From the NCBI RefSeq assembly GCF_003818115.1, contig NZ_RPOI01000016.1, positions 1 to 64,000 on the forward strand: DNA of 64,000 bases. Direction: 5' to 3'. Positions within the stretch are counted from its first letter, which is position 1. Each line of letters begins with the position of its first letter. The DNA comes from Citrobacter youngae (GTDB lineage: Bacteria; Pseudomonadota; Gammaproteobacteria; Enterobacterales; Enterobacteriaceae). Position numbers and translations under genes: made by a program. The notes beneath the pieces were generated by a model that saw nothing but the letters and a program-made list of their open reading frames with translations, made no database searches and was not told where the DNA came from. Of this stretch, positions 55,348-64,000 are shown one piece after another.

Positions 55348-56135
55348 ATGGTAGCCTCCTTCACATGGTAAGCCGGGTTCCAGCGCAGCCAGATTCGCTC
55401 CAGCAGTTGGGCACTGACATCGGCTAGCTTGCCGAGCAGGGCGTAGAGAATAATGGCCACCACGACCACATCGGTTTGCAGAAATTCGCGGGCGTTCATC
55501 GCCAGGTAGCCAATACCGGCATTGGCTGAAATGGTTTCTGCGACGATAAGCGTCAGCCACATCAGCCCGAGAGCGAAACGCACCCCAACCATAATCGAGG
55601 GCAGGGCGCCGGGGAGGATCACATGAATAAACAGTGAAAAACCAGACAACCCATAGCTGCGCGCCATTTCAACCAGCCCGCGGTCGATATTGCGTATCCC
55701 GTGCCAGGTGTTGATGTAAATCGGGAACAGCGTGCCCAGGGCGACGAGAAAGATCCTGGCGGATTCATCAATACCGAACCACAAAATCACCAGCGGGATC
55801 AGCGCCAGATGCGGTACGTTACGCAGCATCTGCACCGAGGTATCCAGCAGGCGTTCTCCCCAACGCGAAAGACCGCTGATCAGTCCCAGCGTCAGGCCAA
55901 TCGATCCACCGATAGAGAATCCGATCAGCGCGCGCCAGGCGCTGATCGCCAGATGCTGCCAAAGTTCGCCGCTGGCGGAAAGCGTCCAGAAAGCTTCGAC
56001 CACGCCCTCCGGTGAGGGCAGGATGCGGTTGGACAGCCAGCCCATTGATGATGCGAGCTGCCAGAGCGCCACCAGACCTACCGGTAAAAACCAGGGCGCG
56101 AGGCGCAATAACCATCTGTTTTTCGTCGTTGCCAT
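55344..56135 (-). CDS. ssuC: Aliphatic sulfonate ABC transporter permease
   Basis: SsuC is the membrane permease of the sulfonate importer. The start is the ATG at 56135 ([20 protein letters not shown]), giving 263 residues, as in E. coli; an 87-residue upstream extension overlaps ssuD out of frame. About six membrane segments are seen, and the EAA-type loop is [26 protein letters not shown]. It overlaps ssuB and follows ssuD by 10 bp. Confidence 0.96.
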   Translation of the reverse strand: MATTKNRWLLRLAPWFLPVGLVALWQLASSMGWLSNRILPSPEGVVEAFWTLSASGELWQHLAISAWRALIGFSIGGSIGLTLGLISGLSRWGERLLDTSVQMLRNVPHLALIPLVILWFGIDESARIFLVALGTLFPIYINTWHGIRNIDRGLVEMARSYGLSGFSLFIHVILPGALPSIMVGVRFALGLMWLTLIVAETISANAGIGYLAMNAREFLQTDVVVVAIILYALLGKLADVSAQLLERIWLRWNPAYHVKEATI

Positions 56136-56145
56136 TAGTCGCTCC

Positions 56146-57291
56146 TTAGCTTTGTGCGACTTTACGCGGGATGAATTCGTTCGCAACCGCTTCGCCTTGC
56201 TGTTGCAGGCGCCGCGGTTGCGGAATTTCTGGTATCGCGACATCCAGATGCGGGAACAGCAGCTCACCAACCCTGTATGCCTCTTCCAGATGCGGATACC
56301 CGGACAGCACAAAGCTGTCGATTCCCAGCGCGGCATACTCGTTAATACGCGCTGCGACCGTAGGACCATCCCCAACCAGTGCGGTCCCTGCGCCACCGCG
56401 CACCAGTCCTACCCCTGCCCACAGGTTCGGGCTAATTTCCAGTTTGTCGCGTTTACCGTTGTGCAGTGCCGCCATTCGCTGCTGACCAACTGAATCCGTT
56501 CTTGAGAAGGCGGCCTGGGCTTTGGCGATGGTGTCGTCATCCAGATGGGCTATCAGACGATCCGCTGCCTGCCATGCCTCGCGCGTTGTCTCCCGTACGA
56601 TCACATGCAGACGAATACCGAAGCGGATCTTACGCCCGCGCGCCGCCGCTTTAGCCCGCACCTGTTCAATCTTCTGTTTCACCTGTTCGGGCGGTTCGCC
56701 CCAGGTCAGGTAGAGATCAACCTGTTCGGCGGCCAGATCTTGTGCGACGTCAGACGAGCCGCCGAAATAGAGTGGAGGATGTGGCTGCTGGATCGGCGGG
56801 AAGAACAGTTTTGCCCCGCGAACATGAATATGTTTGCCGTTGAAATCAACGGTTTCACCTTGCAGTAAGCGTCGCCAGACCTGAGTAAATTCGCCAGAGG
56901 CTTCATAGCGCGCGGTGTGATCGAGGAACACGCCGTCGCCTGCCAGCTCCTGCGGATCGCTGCCGGTCACCAGGTTAAATAGCGCCCGACCATTAGAAAG
57001 CCTGTCGAGCGTTGCAGCCTGACGTGCCGCAACCGTCGGCGAGGTGACGCTTGGGCGTAGCGCGACCAAAAATTTTAACCGCTGGGTGACCGGGATCATC
57101 GAGGCGGCGACCAGCCAGGCATCTTCGCAGGAGCGACCGGTGGGGATCAGCACGCCGGTAAACCCCAGACGGTCGGCCGTTTGCGCAATTTGTTGCAGAT
57201 ATCCGTGATCGACCGGGCGCGAACCTTCTTCCGTTCCAAGATAATGACCGTCACCGTGGGTGGGTAAAAACCAGAACATGTTCAGACTCAT
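56146..57291 (-). CDS. ssuD: FMNH2-dependent alkanesulfonate monooxygenase
   Basis: SsuD oxidises alkanesulfonates to aldehyde and sulfite using reduced flavin supplied by SsuE. The product is 381 residues, as in E. coli. It is a bacterial luciferase-like TIM barrel; the start [19 protein letters not shown] matches the family. The catalytic Arg region includes [20 protein letters not shown]. It overlaps ssuA by four bases, so the operon order E-A-D-C-B is preserved. Confidence 0.97.
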   Translation of the reverse strand: MSLNMFWFLPTHGDGHYLGTEEGSRPVDHGYLQQIAQTADRLGFTGVLIPTGRSCEDAWLVAASMIPVTQRLKFLVALRPSVTSPTVAARQAATLDRLSNGRALFNLVTGSDPQELAGDGVFLDHTARYEASGEFTQVWRRLLQGETVDFNGKHIHVRGAKLFFPPIQQPHPPLYFGGSSDVAQDLAAEQVDLYLTWGEPPEQVKQKIEQVRAKAAARGRKIRFGIRLHVIVRETTREAWQAADRLIAHLDDDTIAKAQAAFSRTDSVGQQRMAALHNGKRDKLEISPNLWAGVGLVRGGAGTALVGDGPTVAARINEYAALGIDSFVLSGYPHLEEAYRVGELLFPHLDVAIPEIPQPRRLQQQGEAVANEFIPRKVAQS

Positions 57292-58262
57292 AATTTTTCT
57301 CCTGCCTGCTGAGTGGGTTGCCAGATACGCTGGCGAATATCGATTTTTTTCGGCACCAGACGGTTGTCATAAAACAGATCCGCGGTTTGTTGCTGTAGCG
57401 CAGCAACAGAGTCGCTGACGGGCGTAATGGTGGTTGGCGGGCGGTGATCCAGATAAGAGGCAATTACCGGCTCAGGCAGGCCCATGGTTTTAGCCAGCAG
57501 GGCAATGCTTTGCTGCCGCTGGCTGAGGGTTAACGCATCGGCCTGGCTAAAGGTATTCAGTACGCCAAGAATAAAAGCGCCATTTTTTTCGGCATAAGGA
57601 CGTGCGGCGAGATAAAACGAACCGGTTTGCTTGAGGTCTGAGCCGTCTTTCAGCACGCGTACATCACCTTGCAATAACGCGGCGGAATAGTAGGGATCCC
57701 AGATAGCCCATGCATCAACGTTTCCTTGCTGGAAGGCCGCTCGCGCATCGGCTGGCGTCAGATAAGTCGGTTGAATATCGGTAAATTTCAGCCCAGCCTG
57801 TTGCAGTGCACGGAGCAGTAAATTGTGGGCGCTGGAACCTTTCTGGAAAGCGACTTTATGTCCTTTAAGCTGCGCGACGTTCTGGATCGGGCTATTTTTC
57901 GGCACCAGAATCACTTCAGCTTTCGGTTTGGGGGGCTCAACGCCCACGTAAACTAGATCGGCCCCCGCGGCCTGGGCGAAAATGGGTGGAATGTCACCCG
58001 TACTGCCGAGATCGATACTGCCGATATTGAGCGCTTCCAGCATTTGTGGCCCGGCAGGGAACTCAACCCACGAGATTTTGGTTTGCGGGTAGCGTTTCTC
58101 CAACAATTGATGGCTTTTGGCCAACACCATGCTGACGCTCCCTTTCTGATAACCAATGCGTAGAGCATCGGGCGCAGGTTCTGCGGCGTGCGCCAGCGTT
58201 GACAGTGACAGCAGCCCAGCCAGTGTGAACCACGACGTGTGACGTTTGAGCAGATTAAGCAT
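57288..58262 (-). CDS. ssuA: Aliphatic sulfonate-binding periplasmic protein
   Basis: SsuA delivers sulfonates to SsuBC. The start is the ATG at 58262 ([20 protein letters not shown]), giving 324 residues; the longer frame of seven residues lies within ssuE. A signal peptide ends after AHA (residue 26). The binding-protein core reads [20 protein letters not shown] and [20 protein letters not shown]. The N-terminal signal differs from E. coli. It overlaps ssuE by 8 bp and ssuD by 4 bp. Confidence 0.95.
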   Translation of the reverse strand: MLNLLKRHTSWFTLAGLLSLSTLAHAAEPAPDALRIGYQKGSVSMVLAKSHQLLEKRYPQTKISWVEFPAGPQMLEALNIGSIDLGSTGDIPPIFAQAAGADLVYVGVEPPKPKAEVILVPKNSPIQNVAQLKGHKVAFQKGSSAHNLLLRALQQAGLKFTDIQPTYLTPADARAAFQQGNVDAWAIWDPYYSAALLQGDVRVLKDGSDLKQTGSFYLAARPYAEKNGAFILGVLNTFSQADALTLSQRQQSIALLAKTMGLPEPVIASYLDHRPPTTITPVSDSVAALQQQTADLFYDNRLVPKKIDIRQRIWQPTQQAGEKL

Positions 58263-58830
58263 GGGCGGCACCTCGCAGGGCATTCAGTTGAGGGAGTTGG
58301 ATATCGCGACGATGCAATGCCAGCCAGAAGGTGTCGAGCGCACTATCCATGCGCTGCTGCAGGTTGGGCGTAAACTGCGGTTTATGCTGATAATCGATGA
58401 CCTGCGAATCATCGGCAAATACGCCGTGCAGGATCTCCTGGGCTTTTAACGCACTCAGTACCGGTTTCAGCGCGTAATCGACGGCCAGTAAATGCGCCAC
58501 GCTGCCGCCGGTCGCCAGCGGCAACACCACTTTTCCTTCCAGCGCCCGCTCGGGGAGCAGATCGAGCAGCGTTTTCAGTGCGCCAGAGTAAGCGGCTTTG
58601 TAGACTGGTGTTGCGACAATCAGCCCGTCTGCATCCTGCAATTGTTCGATAAATGTGTTCAGCGCCGGACTGTCGAAACGAGCATAGATCAGGTCTTCCG
58701 GGGCAAAATTGTGCAGGTTCCAGTGAAAGATTTCGATATCCTGACCGTGCAGTTTTTCTCGGGCATATTCCAGTAACGCACTGGAGCGAGAAGGAAAGCG
58801 AGGGCTCCCCGCCAGAGTGATGACGCGCAT
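58255..58830 (-). CDS. ssuE: NADPH-dependent FMN reductase SsuE
   Basis: SsuE makes FMNH2 for SsuD. The product is 191 residues, as in E. coli. It is a flavodoxin-like reductase starting MRVITLAGSPRFPSRSSAL, with the FMN-binding region GLIVATPVYKAAYSGALKTLLD. AAGGAGAGG gives a ribosome-binding site 7 bp before the ATG. As the first gene of ssuEADCB it is expected to be induced by Cbl under sulfate starvation, though no Cbl box is clear in the AT-rich 58831-58980 upstream. Confidence 0.97.
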   Translation of the reverse strand: MRVITLAGSPRFPSRSSALLEYAREKLHGQDIEIFHWNLHNFAPEDLIYARFDSPALNTFIEQLQDADGLIVATPVYKAAYSGALKTLLDLLPERALEGKVVLPLATGGSVAHLLAVDYALKPVLSALKAQEILHGVFADDSQVIDYQHKPQFTPNLQQRMDSALDTFWLALHRRDIQLPQLNALRGAAHA

Positions 58831-59029
58831 AATTTCAACCTCTCCTTATAACTAATTGTTTGCTTTTAATTAACATTGATAACAATTTATGCAGTCTGGC
58901 AGAGGGGCTTTGTTTATCGAAATGATTTATACGGGATAGAAAAGTTGGAAATTGAATAAAAAGGCAGGGGCCAGGAAAACGATTGCTATTTATTGCCGCA
59001 GGTCAATTCCCTTTTTGCTCGCGATCGCA

Positions 59030-59071
59030 CATAATACGCCCCCGGTTTGCACACCGGGAATCCAGGAGAGT
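59030..59071 (+). promoter_or_regulatory. pyrD promoter and start-switch leader hairpin
   Basis: A -10-like CATAAT (59030-59035) lies just upstream of a C-rich start region (CGCCCCCGG, 59037-59045). CCCGGT (59041-59046) and ACCGGG (59053-59058) form a hairpin just before the AGGAGAG ribosome-binding site. This resembles the E. coli pyrC/pyrD leader, where pyrimidine levels choose between C and purine starts. Confidence 0.55.
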
Positions 59072-59073
59072 TC

Positions 59074-60084
59074 ATGTACTACCCCTTCGTTCGTAAAGCC
59101 CTTTTTCAGCTCGATCCAGAGCGCGCTCATGAATTGACATTCCAGCAGTTACGTCGCATTACCGGCACGCCGCTTGAAGCGCTTGTCCGCCAGAAGGTAC
59201 CTGCAAAACCGGTTACCTGTATGGGGCTGACGTTTAAAAACCCGCTCGGTCTTGCTGCCGGACTGGATAAAGACGGGGAGTGCATTGATGCACTTGGCGC
59301 GATGGGATTCGGCGCAATTGAAATAGGTACCGTGACGCCGCGTCCTCAGCCGGGTAACGATAAACCGCGTCTGTTCCGTCTGGTCGATGCAGAAGGTTTG
59401 ATCAACCGTATGGGGTTTAATAACCACGGAGTTGATAACCTGGTTGAGAACGTTAAAAAATCGCATTTTGACGGTATTCTGGGGATTAATATTGGCAAGA
59501 ATAAAGATACCCCAGTAGAGAATGGCAAAGATGACTATCTGATTTGTATGGAAAAAGTCTATGCTTATGCGGGTTATATTGCGATTAATATCTCTTCACC
59601 GAATACGCCGGGATTACGTACGCTGCAATACGGCGAGGCTCTGGACGATCTGCTGACGGCTATTAAAAATAAGCAAAACGATCTGCAAGCGATCCACCAT
59701 AAATATGTGCCGGTGGCGGTAAAGATCGCGCCGGATCTTTCTGTGGAAGAACTGATCCAGGTTGCTGACAGTTTAGTTCGGCATAATATTGATGGCGTAA
59801 TTGCGACTAACACCACGCTCGATCGTTCGCTCGTTCAGGGAATGAAAAATTGCGATCAAATGGGTGGTCTGAGCGGGCGACCATTGCAATTAAAAAGTAC
59901 AGAAATTATTCGCCAGTTGTCTCAGGAATTAAAAGGGCAGTTGCCAATTATTGGTGTTGGCGGGATCGACTCGGTGATTGCCGCGCGGGAAAAAATGGCT
60001 GCCGGCGCAAGCCTCGTACAGATTTATTCGGGCTTTATTTTTAAAGGTCCGCCGTTGATTAAAGAAATCGTCAGCAATATCTGA
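59074..60084 (+). CDS. pyrD: Dihydroorotate dehydrogenase (quinone)
   Basis: PyrD oxidises dihydroorotate to orotate and reduces ubiquinone at the inner membrane. The start is the ATG at 59074 ([19 protein letters not shown]), preceded by CCAGGAGAG, giving 336 residues as in E. coli. It is class 2: the N-terminal helical quinone site is present and the catalytic Ser is S175 in [15 protein letters not shown]-binding GVGGIDS is near the C terminus. A terminator follows. Confidence 0.98.
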   Translation: MYYPFVRKALFQLDPERAHELTFQQLRRITGTPLEALVRQKVPAKPVTCMGLTFKNPLGLAAGLDKDGECIDALGAMGFGAIEIGTVTPRPQPGNDKPRLFRLVDAEGLINRMGFNNHGVDNLVENVKKSHFDGILGINIGKNKDTPVENGKDDYLICMEKVYAYAGYIAINISSPNTPGLRTLQYGEALDDLLTAIKNKQNDLQAIHHKYVPVAVKIAPDLSVEELIQVADSLVRHNIDGVIATNTTLDRSLVQGMKNCDQMGGLSGRPLQLKSTEIIRQLSQELKGQLPIIGVGGIDSVIAAREKMAAGASLVQIYSGFIFKGPPLIKEIVSNI

Positions 60085-60100
60085 TCTATGCCTTAATCCG

Positions 60101-60136
60101 ACAACCAGGGCTTTATTTCTGGCCCTGGTTGTTTTA
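60101..60136 (+). terminator. Terminator after pyrD
   Basis: ACAACCAGGGC pairs with GCCCTGGTTGT around a 10-nt loop and is followed by TTT. It begins 17 bp after the pyrD stop. Confidence 0.88.
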
Positions 60137-60250
60137 TATTCCTTTACTGTTGCTTATTTAAACATTCTGAGCTTTTATTATTAAGGCAATAAACGAAGCG
60201 GCAAAAGGATACTGTCGTAATGGCGATGATTAAGGAAAGGAGAGAAACTG

Positions 60251-60793
60251 ATGCGAATTAAACCCGACGATAACTGGCGCTGGTATTATGATGAAGAGCA
60301 CGATCGTATGATGCTCGATTTAGCCAATGGCATGTTATTCCGCTCGCGTTTTGCGCGTAAAATGCTCACGCCTGATGCTTTTTCTCCATCTGGTTTTTGT
60401 GTTGATGACGCCGCGCTTTATTTCTCCTTCGAAGAAAAATGCCGTTATCTGGATTTAGCTAAAGAACAAAAAGCGGAACTGGTGCTAAATGCGCTGGTGG
60501 CTATTCGGTATCTTAAACCGCAAATGCCAAAAAGCTGGCACTTTGTTGCGCACGGTATTAACTGGTCGCCAACCGTGGGTGACGCCGCCTGTGTGGATTT
60601 AAGCGATACCGAAGAACAGGTAAATCTGTTAGTGGTAGAGCCGGGTGAAAATGCCGCACTGTGTTTGCTTGCGCAGCCCGGAGTGGTCATCGCTGGTCGC
60701 ACCATGCAACTTGGCGATGCGATTAAAATCATGAATGACAGACTGAAACCACAGGCAATTGTCGACAGTTTCAACCTTGAGCAGGCGGTCTAA
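60251..60793 (+). CDS. zapC: Cell division protein ZapC
   Basis: ZapC binds FtsZ and promotes bundling of Z-ring filaments. The product is 180 residues, as in E. coli YcbW. It starts [20 protein letters not shown], with an AAGGAAAGGAG-type ribosome-binding site. The ZapC domain continues through [21 protein letters not shown]. Its stop overlaps the stop of convergent ycbX by a few bases (60790-60793). Confidence 0.95.
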   Translation: MRIKPDDNWRWYYDEEHDRMMLDLANGMLFRSRFARKMLTPDAFSPSGFCVDDAALYFSFEEKCRYLDLAKEQKAELVLNALVAIRYLKPQMPKSWHFVAHGINWSPTVGDAACVDLSDTEEQVNLLVVEPGENAALCLLAQPGVVIAGRTMQLGDAIKIMNDRLKPQAIVDSFNLEQAV

Positions 60794-61896
60794 CTTTCCA
60801 GCCTGATTGCTGTCTTGGGTACACAACTGCAGCAAAGAATCGTTCCGTCATCGCCAATCGCTGATTTTTTCAGTGGGTTGACTTCGCCTTCTACCAGCCG
60901 AATCCGGCAGCATCCGCAAATTCCCGCACGACACGAGTAGGGAACACGGATCCCCTGGTTTTCCAGCTGTTCCAACAATACCTGCTGATTATTTCCGCGA
61001 AACGTTTGACCCTGCCAGTCAATCATCACTGTTGCATCGGGTTGTTGTTGCAAAGCCGTATCATCAGATTCCGCCGCGCTGTACAGCCGGGCGGGTCGGG
61101 TCGCCAGTATTTCGACTTCATCACCTACACGAATTACGCCGCTATTACGGGCGATGAGATTCTGGCCGAAATCGACATCACCGTTGTCCGCCGCCGTGCG
61201 GAAGGTTTGCAGCGTTGCCAGTGGCTCGCCAGACGGATGTTTCTGGCCTTTTTCCGGGCTGACGGTAGTGAAAATACAGCGGCTACAGGGTTTTGCCACA
61301 TCAAAAATGACGTCGCCGATGCGAATCACTTTCCAGGTATCTTCTTCCCAGGCGCCAGCGCCTGAAATCACCAGATTAGGGCGAAACTGTTCCATTTTGA
61401 CGCTTGCCGGGCAGCGCTGTTGCAGATCGCGTAGCGACGCTTCATTGGTCAGCAGGTAGGGATAACCGTCGGCGAAGGATAAGGGAACGTCATCGTGGCG
61501 CTTTACCCGGCGCGTCAGTTGCGGGCCAACCCAACGCAACTGCACATCACGGGAAAAGAAACCGCTGATCCAGCGATTGATATCCGCTGGTGCTACTCGC
61601 GCGGTAAAATGGTTTCCCCACACTTCTGTTGGTGCATCCTGGGTGGCAAAGTCGGCAAAGCGCACTAACGCGCTGCTGCCGTCTGGCGCCGTAAGATGCA
61701 GTCCATCGTGGAAAGGAGAAGGGGTAAAGCGGACCATTTGCGGGAACTGTCGGGCAGTGATGAACGTTCCGTCAGGTTCAGTGATCATAAATATGCGATC
61801 AAAGGCAAGGCCGCTGATATCTGCCAGGGCGTGCGTTAGCCCAATGCCGCGCATTGATTTAACCGGATGGATAAAAAGTCGGGTTAACGTGACCAC
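60790..61896 (-). CDS. ycbX: MOSC-domain 2Fe-2S protein YcbX
   Basis: YcbX is a molybdenum-cofactor-dependent protein that protects against N-hydroxylated base analogues such as 6-hydroxylaminopurine. The start is the GTG at 61896 (read as [17 protein letters not shown]), with GAGGGG upstream; a longer frame to 61929 is unlikely. It has an N-terminal MOSC_N barrel, a MOSC domain with [11 protein letters not shown], and a C-terminal ferredoxin domain with [13 protein letters not shown] and a final CCSC. Length is 368 residues, close to the E. coli 369. The 3' end overlaps zapC by 4 bp. Confidence 0.95.
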   Translation of the reverse strand: MVTLTRLFIHPVKSMRGIGLTHALADISGLAFDRIFMITEPDGTFITARQFPQMVRFTPSPFHDGLHLTAPDGSSALVRFADFATQDAPTEVWGNHFTARVAPADINRWISGFFSRDVQLRWVGPQLTRRVKRHDDVPLSFADGYPYLLTNEASLRDLQQRCPASVKMEQFRPNLVISGAGAWEEDTWKVIRIGDVIFDVAKPCSRCIFTTVSPEKGQKHPSGEPLATLQTFRTAADNGDVDFGQNLIARNSGVIRVGDEVEILATRPARLYSAAESDDTALQQQPDATVMIDWQGQTFRGNNQQVLLEQLENQGIRVPYSCRAGICGCCRIRLVEGEVNPLKKSAIGDDGTILCCSCVPKTAIRLES

Positions 61897-61933
61897 TGTA
61901 CAGCCCCTCGAATGAAAATAAGCCTTCAACTTT

Positions 61934-61961
61934 ATGACATACAGCCCATATTAGCTATAAT
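61934..61961 (+). promoter_or_regulatory. Predicted rlmL promoter
   Basis: ATGACA (61934-61939) and a perfect TATAAT (61956-61961) are separated by 16 bp. They lie 33 bp upstream of the rlmL ATG, within the divergent ycbX-rlmL gap. Confidence 0.6.
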
Positions 61962-61994
61962 GCGCAGCAATTTTCTTGGAGTAAAAGTGACATT

Positions 61995-64000
61995 ATGAAT
62001 TCTCTGTTTGCCAGTACGGCCCGCGGGCTGGAAGAGCTGTTAAAAACTGAACTGGAAAACCTCGGCGCGCTGGAGTGCCAGGTCGTTCAGGGTGGGGTCC
62101 ATTTTAAGGGCGACACGCGGCTTGTTTACCAGAGCCTGATGTGGAGCCGCCTGGCCTCGCGCATTATCCTGCCGATGGGAGAATGCAAGGTCTACAGCGA
62201 TCTTGATCTGTACCTCGGCGTTCAGGCAATCGACTGGACAGAGATATTTAATCCTGGTGCCACCTTTGCCGTGCATTTTAGCGGCCTGAACGAGACGATT
62301 CGTAATAGTCAGTACGGTGCACTGAAAGTAAAGGATGCGATTGTCGATGCCTTTACCCGTAAAAACCTGCCGCGTCCGAACGTAGATCGTGAATCACCCG
62401 ATCTGCGCATTAACGTCTGGTTGAACAAAGATACCGCCAGCATCGCCCTCGATCTGAGCGGTGACGGCCTGCATCAGCGTGGTTATCGCGATCGCGCTGG
62501 TCAGGCGCCGATCAAAGAGACGCTGGCGGCCGCCATTGTGATGCGTTCAGGCTGGCAGCCGGGTACGCCGTTACTCGATCCGATGTGTGGTTCCGGCACA
62601 CTGCTGATTGAAGCGGCGATGTGGGCAACCGATCGCGCGCCGGGCCTGCACCGTGGCTACTGGGGCTTCAATGGTTGGGCGCAGCACGATGAAGTCGTCT
62701 GGCAAGAAGTCAAAGCCGAAGCACAGGTTCGTGCGCGCAAAGGGTTGGCGGACTATACCTCGCACTTCTATGGATCTGACAGCGATGCGCGGGTAATTGA
62801 AAAAGCGCGTAGTAATGCCCGCCGCGCCGGTATTGCCGATCTGATGACGTTTGAAGTTAAAGATGTCGCTAAACTGAGCAACCCGCTGCCTAAAGGACCG
62901 TATGGTACGGTTATCAGCAACCCGCCATACGGCGAACGTCTGGATAGCGAACCGGCGTTGATAGCTCTGCACAGCCTGCTGGGACGCACGATGAAAAACC
63001 AGTTTGGCGGCTGGAATTTGTCGCTGTTCAGCGCCTCGCCGGATCTGCTCAGCAGCCTGCAATTGCGTGCGGATAAACAGTTTAAAGCGAAAAATGGTCC
63101 GCTGGATTGCGTACAGAAGAACTATCACGTTGCAGAAACGACCGCTGACAGCAAACCTGCAACGGTGGCGGAAGATTATGCCAACCGCCTGCGCAAGAAT
63201 ATTAAGAAATTGGAAAAATGGGCACGTCAGGAAGGGATTGAATGCTATCGCCTGTATGACGCTGACCTGCCGGAATACAACGTTGCAGTGGACCGCTATG
63301 GTGACTGGGTCGTGGTTCAGGAATATGCGCCGCCGAAGACGGTTGATGCGCAGAAAGCACGTCAACGCCTGTTCGACATTATCGCCGCAACGCTGTCGGT
63401 ACTGGAAATCGCACCAAACAAACTGGTGCTGAAAACCCGTGAGCGCCAGAAAGGGAAGAACCAATACCAGAAAATGAACGAGAAGGGCGAGTTCATTGAG
63501 GTGAGCGAGTATAACGCGCGCCTGTGGGTAAACCTGACCGATTATCTGGATACCGGCCTGTTCCTCGATCACCGAATTGCACGCCGCATGTTGGGGCAGA
63601 TGAGCAAAGGGAAAGACTTCCTTAACCTGTTCTCCTATACCGGCAGCGCCAGCGTACATGCGGGATTGGGCGGTGCGCGCAGCACCACAACGGTAGATAT
63701 GTCGCGTACCTATCTGGAATGGGCAGAGCGTAACCTGCGACTGAACGGGTTAAGCGGACGTGCGCACCGCTTGATTCAGGCCGACTGCCTGGGCTGGCTG
63801 CGTGATGCCAATGAACAGTTTGATCTGATCTTCATTGATCCGCCGACGTTCTCTAACTCTAAGCGTATGGAAGACTCGTTCGATGTGCAGCGCGATCATC
63901 TGGCGCTGATGAAAGATCTGAAACGCCTGCTGCGTAAAGACGGCACGATTATGTTCTCCAACAACAAACGTGGATTCCGTATGGACCTCGACGGTCTGGC
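61995..64000 (+). CDS. rlmL: 23S rRNA (guanine) methyltransferase RlmKL, 3' truncated by window edge
   Basis: RlmKL is a fused enzyme making m2G2445 (RlmL half) and m7G2069 (RlmK half) in 23S rRNA. The frame is open from the ATG at 61995 ([20 protein letters not shown]) to the window end, 668 codons of about 702. A THUMP domain lies at about residues 45-155. The first methyltransferase has [14 protein letters not shown] and the catalytic SNPPYGERL. The second has [20 protein letters not shown] and the DPPxF motif [11 protein letters not shown]. The reading frame shows no interruption. Confidence 0.97.
   Translation, partial: MNSLFASTARGLEELLKTELENLGALECQVVQGGVHFKGDTRLVYQSLMWSRLASRIILPMGECKVYSDLDLYLGVQAIDWTEIFNPGATFAVHFSGLNETIRNSQYGALKVKDAIVDAFTRKNLPRPNVDRESPDLRINVWLNKDTASIALDLSGDGLHQRGYRDRAGQAPIKETLAAAIVMRSGWQPGTPLLDPMCGSGTLLIEAAMWATDRAPGLHRGYWGFNGWAQHDEVVWQEVKAEAQVRARKGLADYTSHFYGSDSDARVIEKARSNARRAGIADLMTFEVKDVAKLSNPLPKGPYGTVISNPPYGERLDSEPALIALHSLLGRTMKNQFGGWNLSLFSASPDLLSSLQLRADKQFKAKNGPLDCVQKNYHVAETTADSKPATVAEDYANRLRKNIKKLEKWARQEGIECYRLYDADLPEYNVAVDRYGDWVVVQEYAPPKTVDAQKARQRLFDIIAATLSVLEIAPNKLVLKTRERQKGKNQYQKMNEKGEFIEVSEYNARLWVNLTDYLDTGLFLDHRIARRMLGQMSKGKDFLNLFSYTGSASVHAGLGGARSTTTVDMSRTYLEWAERNLRLNGLSGRAHRLIQADCLGWLRDANEQFDLIFIDPPTFSNSKRMEDSFDVQRDHLALMKDLKRLLRKDGTIMFSNNKRGFRMDLDGL

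Noticed and set aside
62571-63659. 362-codon minus-strand frame opposite rlmL
   Set aside because: rlmL is clearly coding in the plus frame through this region, with motifs of two methyltransferases; the antisense frame has no support.

Overview
This window is a contiguous chromosomal segment from a member of the Enterobacteriaceae close to Escherichia, Salmonella and Citrobacter. Nearly every protein aligns over its full length, from memory, with an E. coli K-12 product, and the gene order is that of the E. coli ftsK to rlmL region. The ompF sequence, the short LdtD linker and the missing K-12 accessory genes make a Citrobacter-like genome my best guess, but I cannot fix the genus from sequence alone. 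I see no prophage, insertion sequence, CRISPR array, tRNA or rRNA, and no foreign island.

Layout. 1-5119: end of ftsK, then lolA, rarA and serS (division, lipoprotein trafficking, replication rescue, translation). 5356-9293: dmsABC, the anaerobic DMSO reductase, behind a degenerate FNR box. 9625-12411: two transporters, ycaD and ycaM. 12455-16580, minus strand: focA-pflB and pflA, the formate module of anaerobic metabolism. 16985-18745, minus: ycaO. 19191-25653: serC-aroA, ycaL, cmk-rpsA and ihfB. 25860-33133: ycaI (a comEC homologue, broken by a one-base frameshift), msbA-lpxK, ycaQ and ycaR-kdsB (lipid A and Kdo supply, DNA repair). 33297-34943: ycbJ converging on elyC. 35079-42329: cmoM-mukF-mukE-mukB (tRNA modification and the MukBEF condensin). 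42591-45743: ldtD, mepK and gloC (3-3 peptidoglycan cross-link synthesis and cleavage, glyoxalase). 45796-51629, minus: aspC, ompF, asnS and pncB. 51896-54508: pepN. 54580-58830, minus: ssuEADCB, the alkanesulfonate sulfur-scavenging operon. 59074-64000: pyrD, zapC, ycbX (minus) and the 5' part of rlmL.

How the parts work together. Two anaerobic respiration or fermentation units (dmsABC and focA-pflBA) lie within 12 kb and both have FNR-like boxes. Envelope biogenesis is heavily represented (lolA, msbA, lpxK, kdsB, elyC, ldtD, mepK, ompF). Chromosome segregation is covered by FtsK and MukBEF. Regulatory features readable in the DNA include the S1 leader hairpins of rpsA, the OmpR boxes of ompF, the serC-aroA attenuator-like hairpin, the pyrD start-switch leader and many intrinsic terminators.

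The clearest oddities are the ycaI frameshift at a T tract (26601-26605), a 26-bp perfect palindrome in the rpsA-ihfB spacer, an LdtD about 32 residues shorter than in K-12, FNR-like boxes at dmsA, focA and upstream of ycaD, and the absence of ycaC, ycaN, ycaK and ycaP. I did not find a convincing new biological system; the window is mostly conserved core genome.
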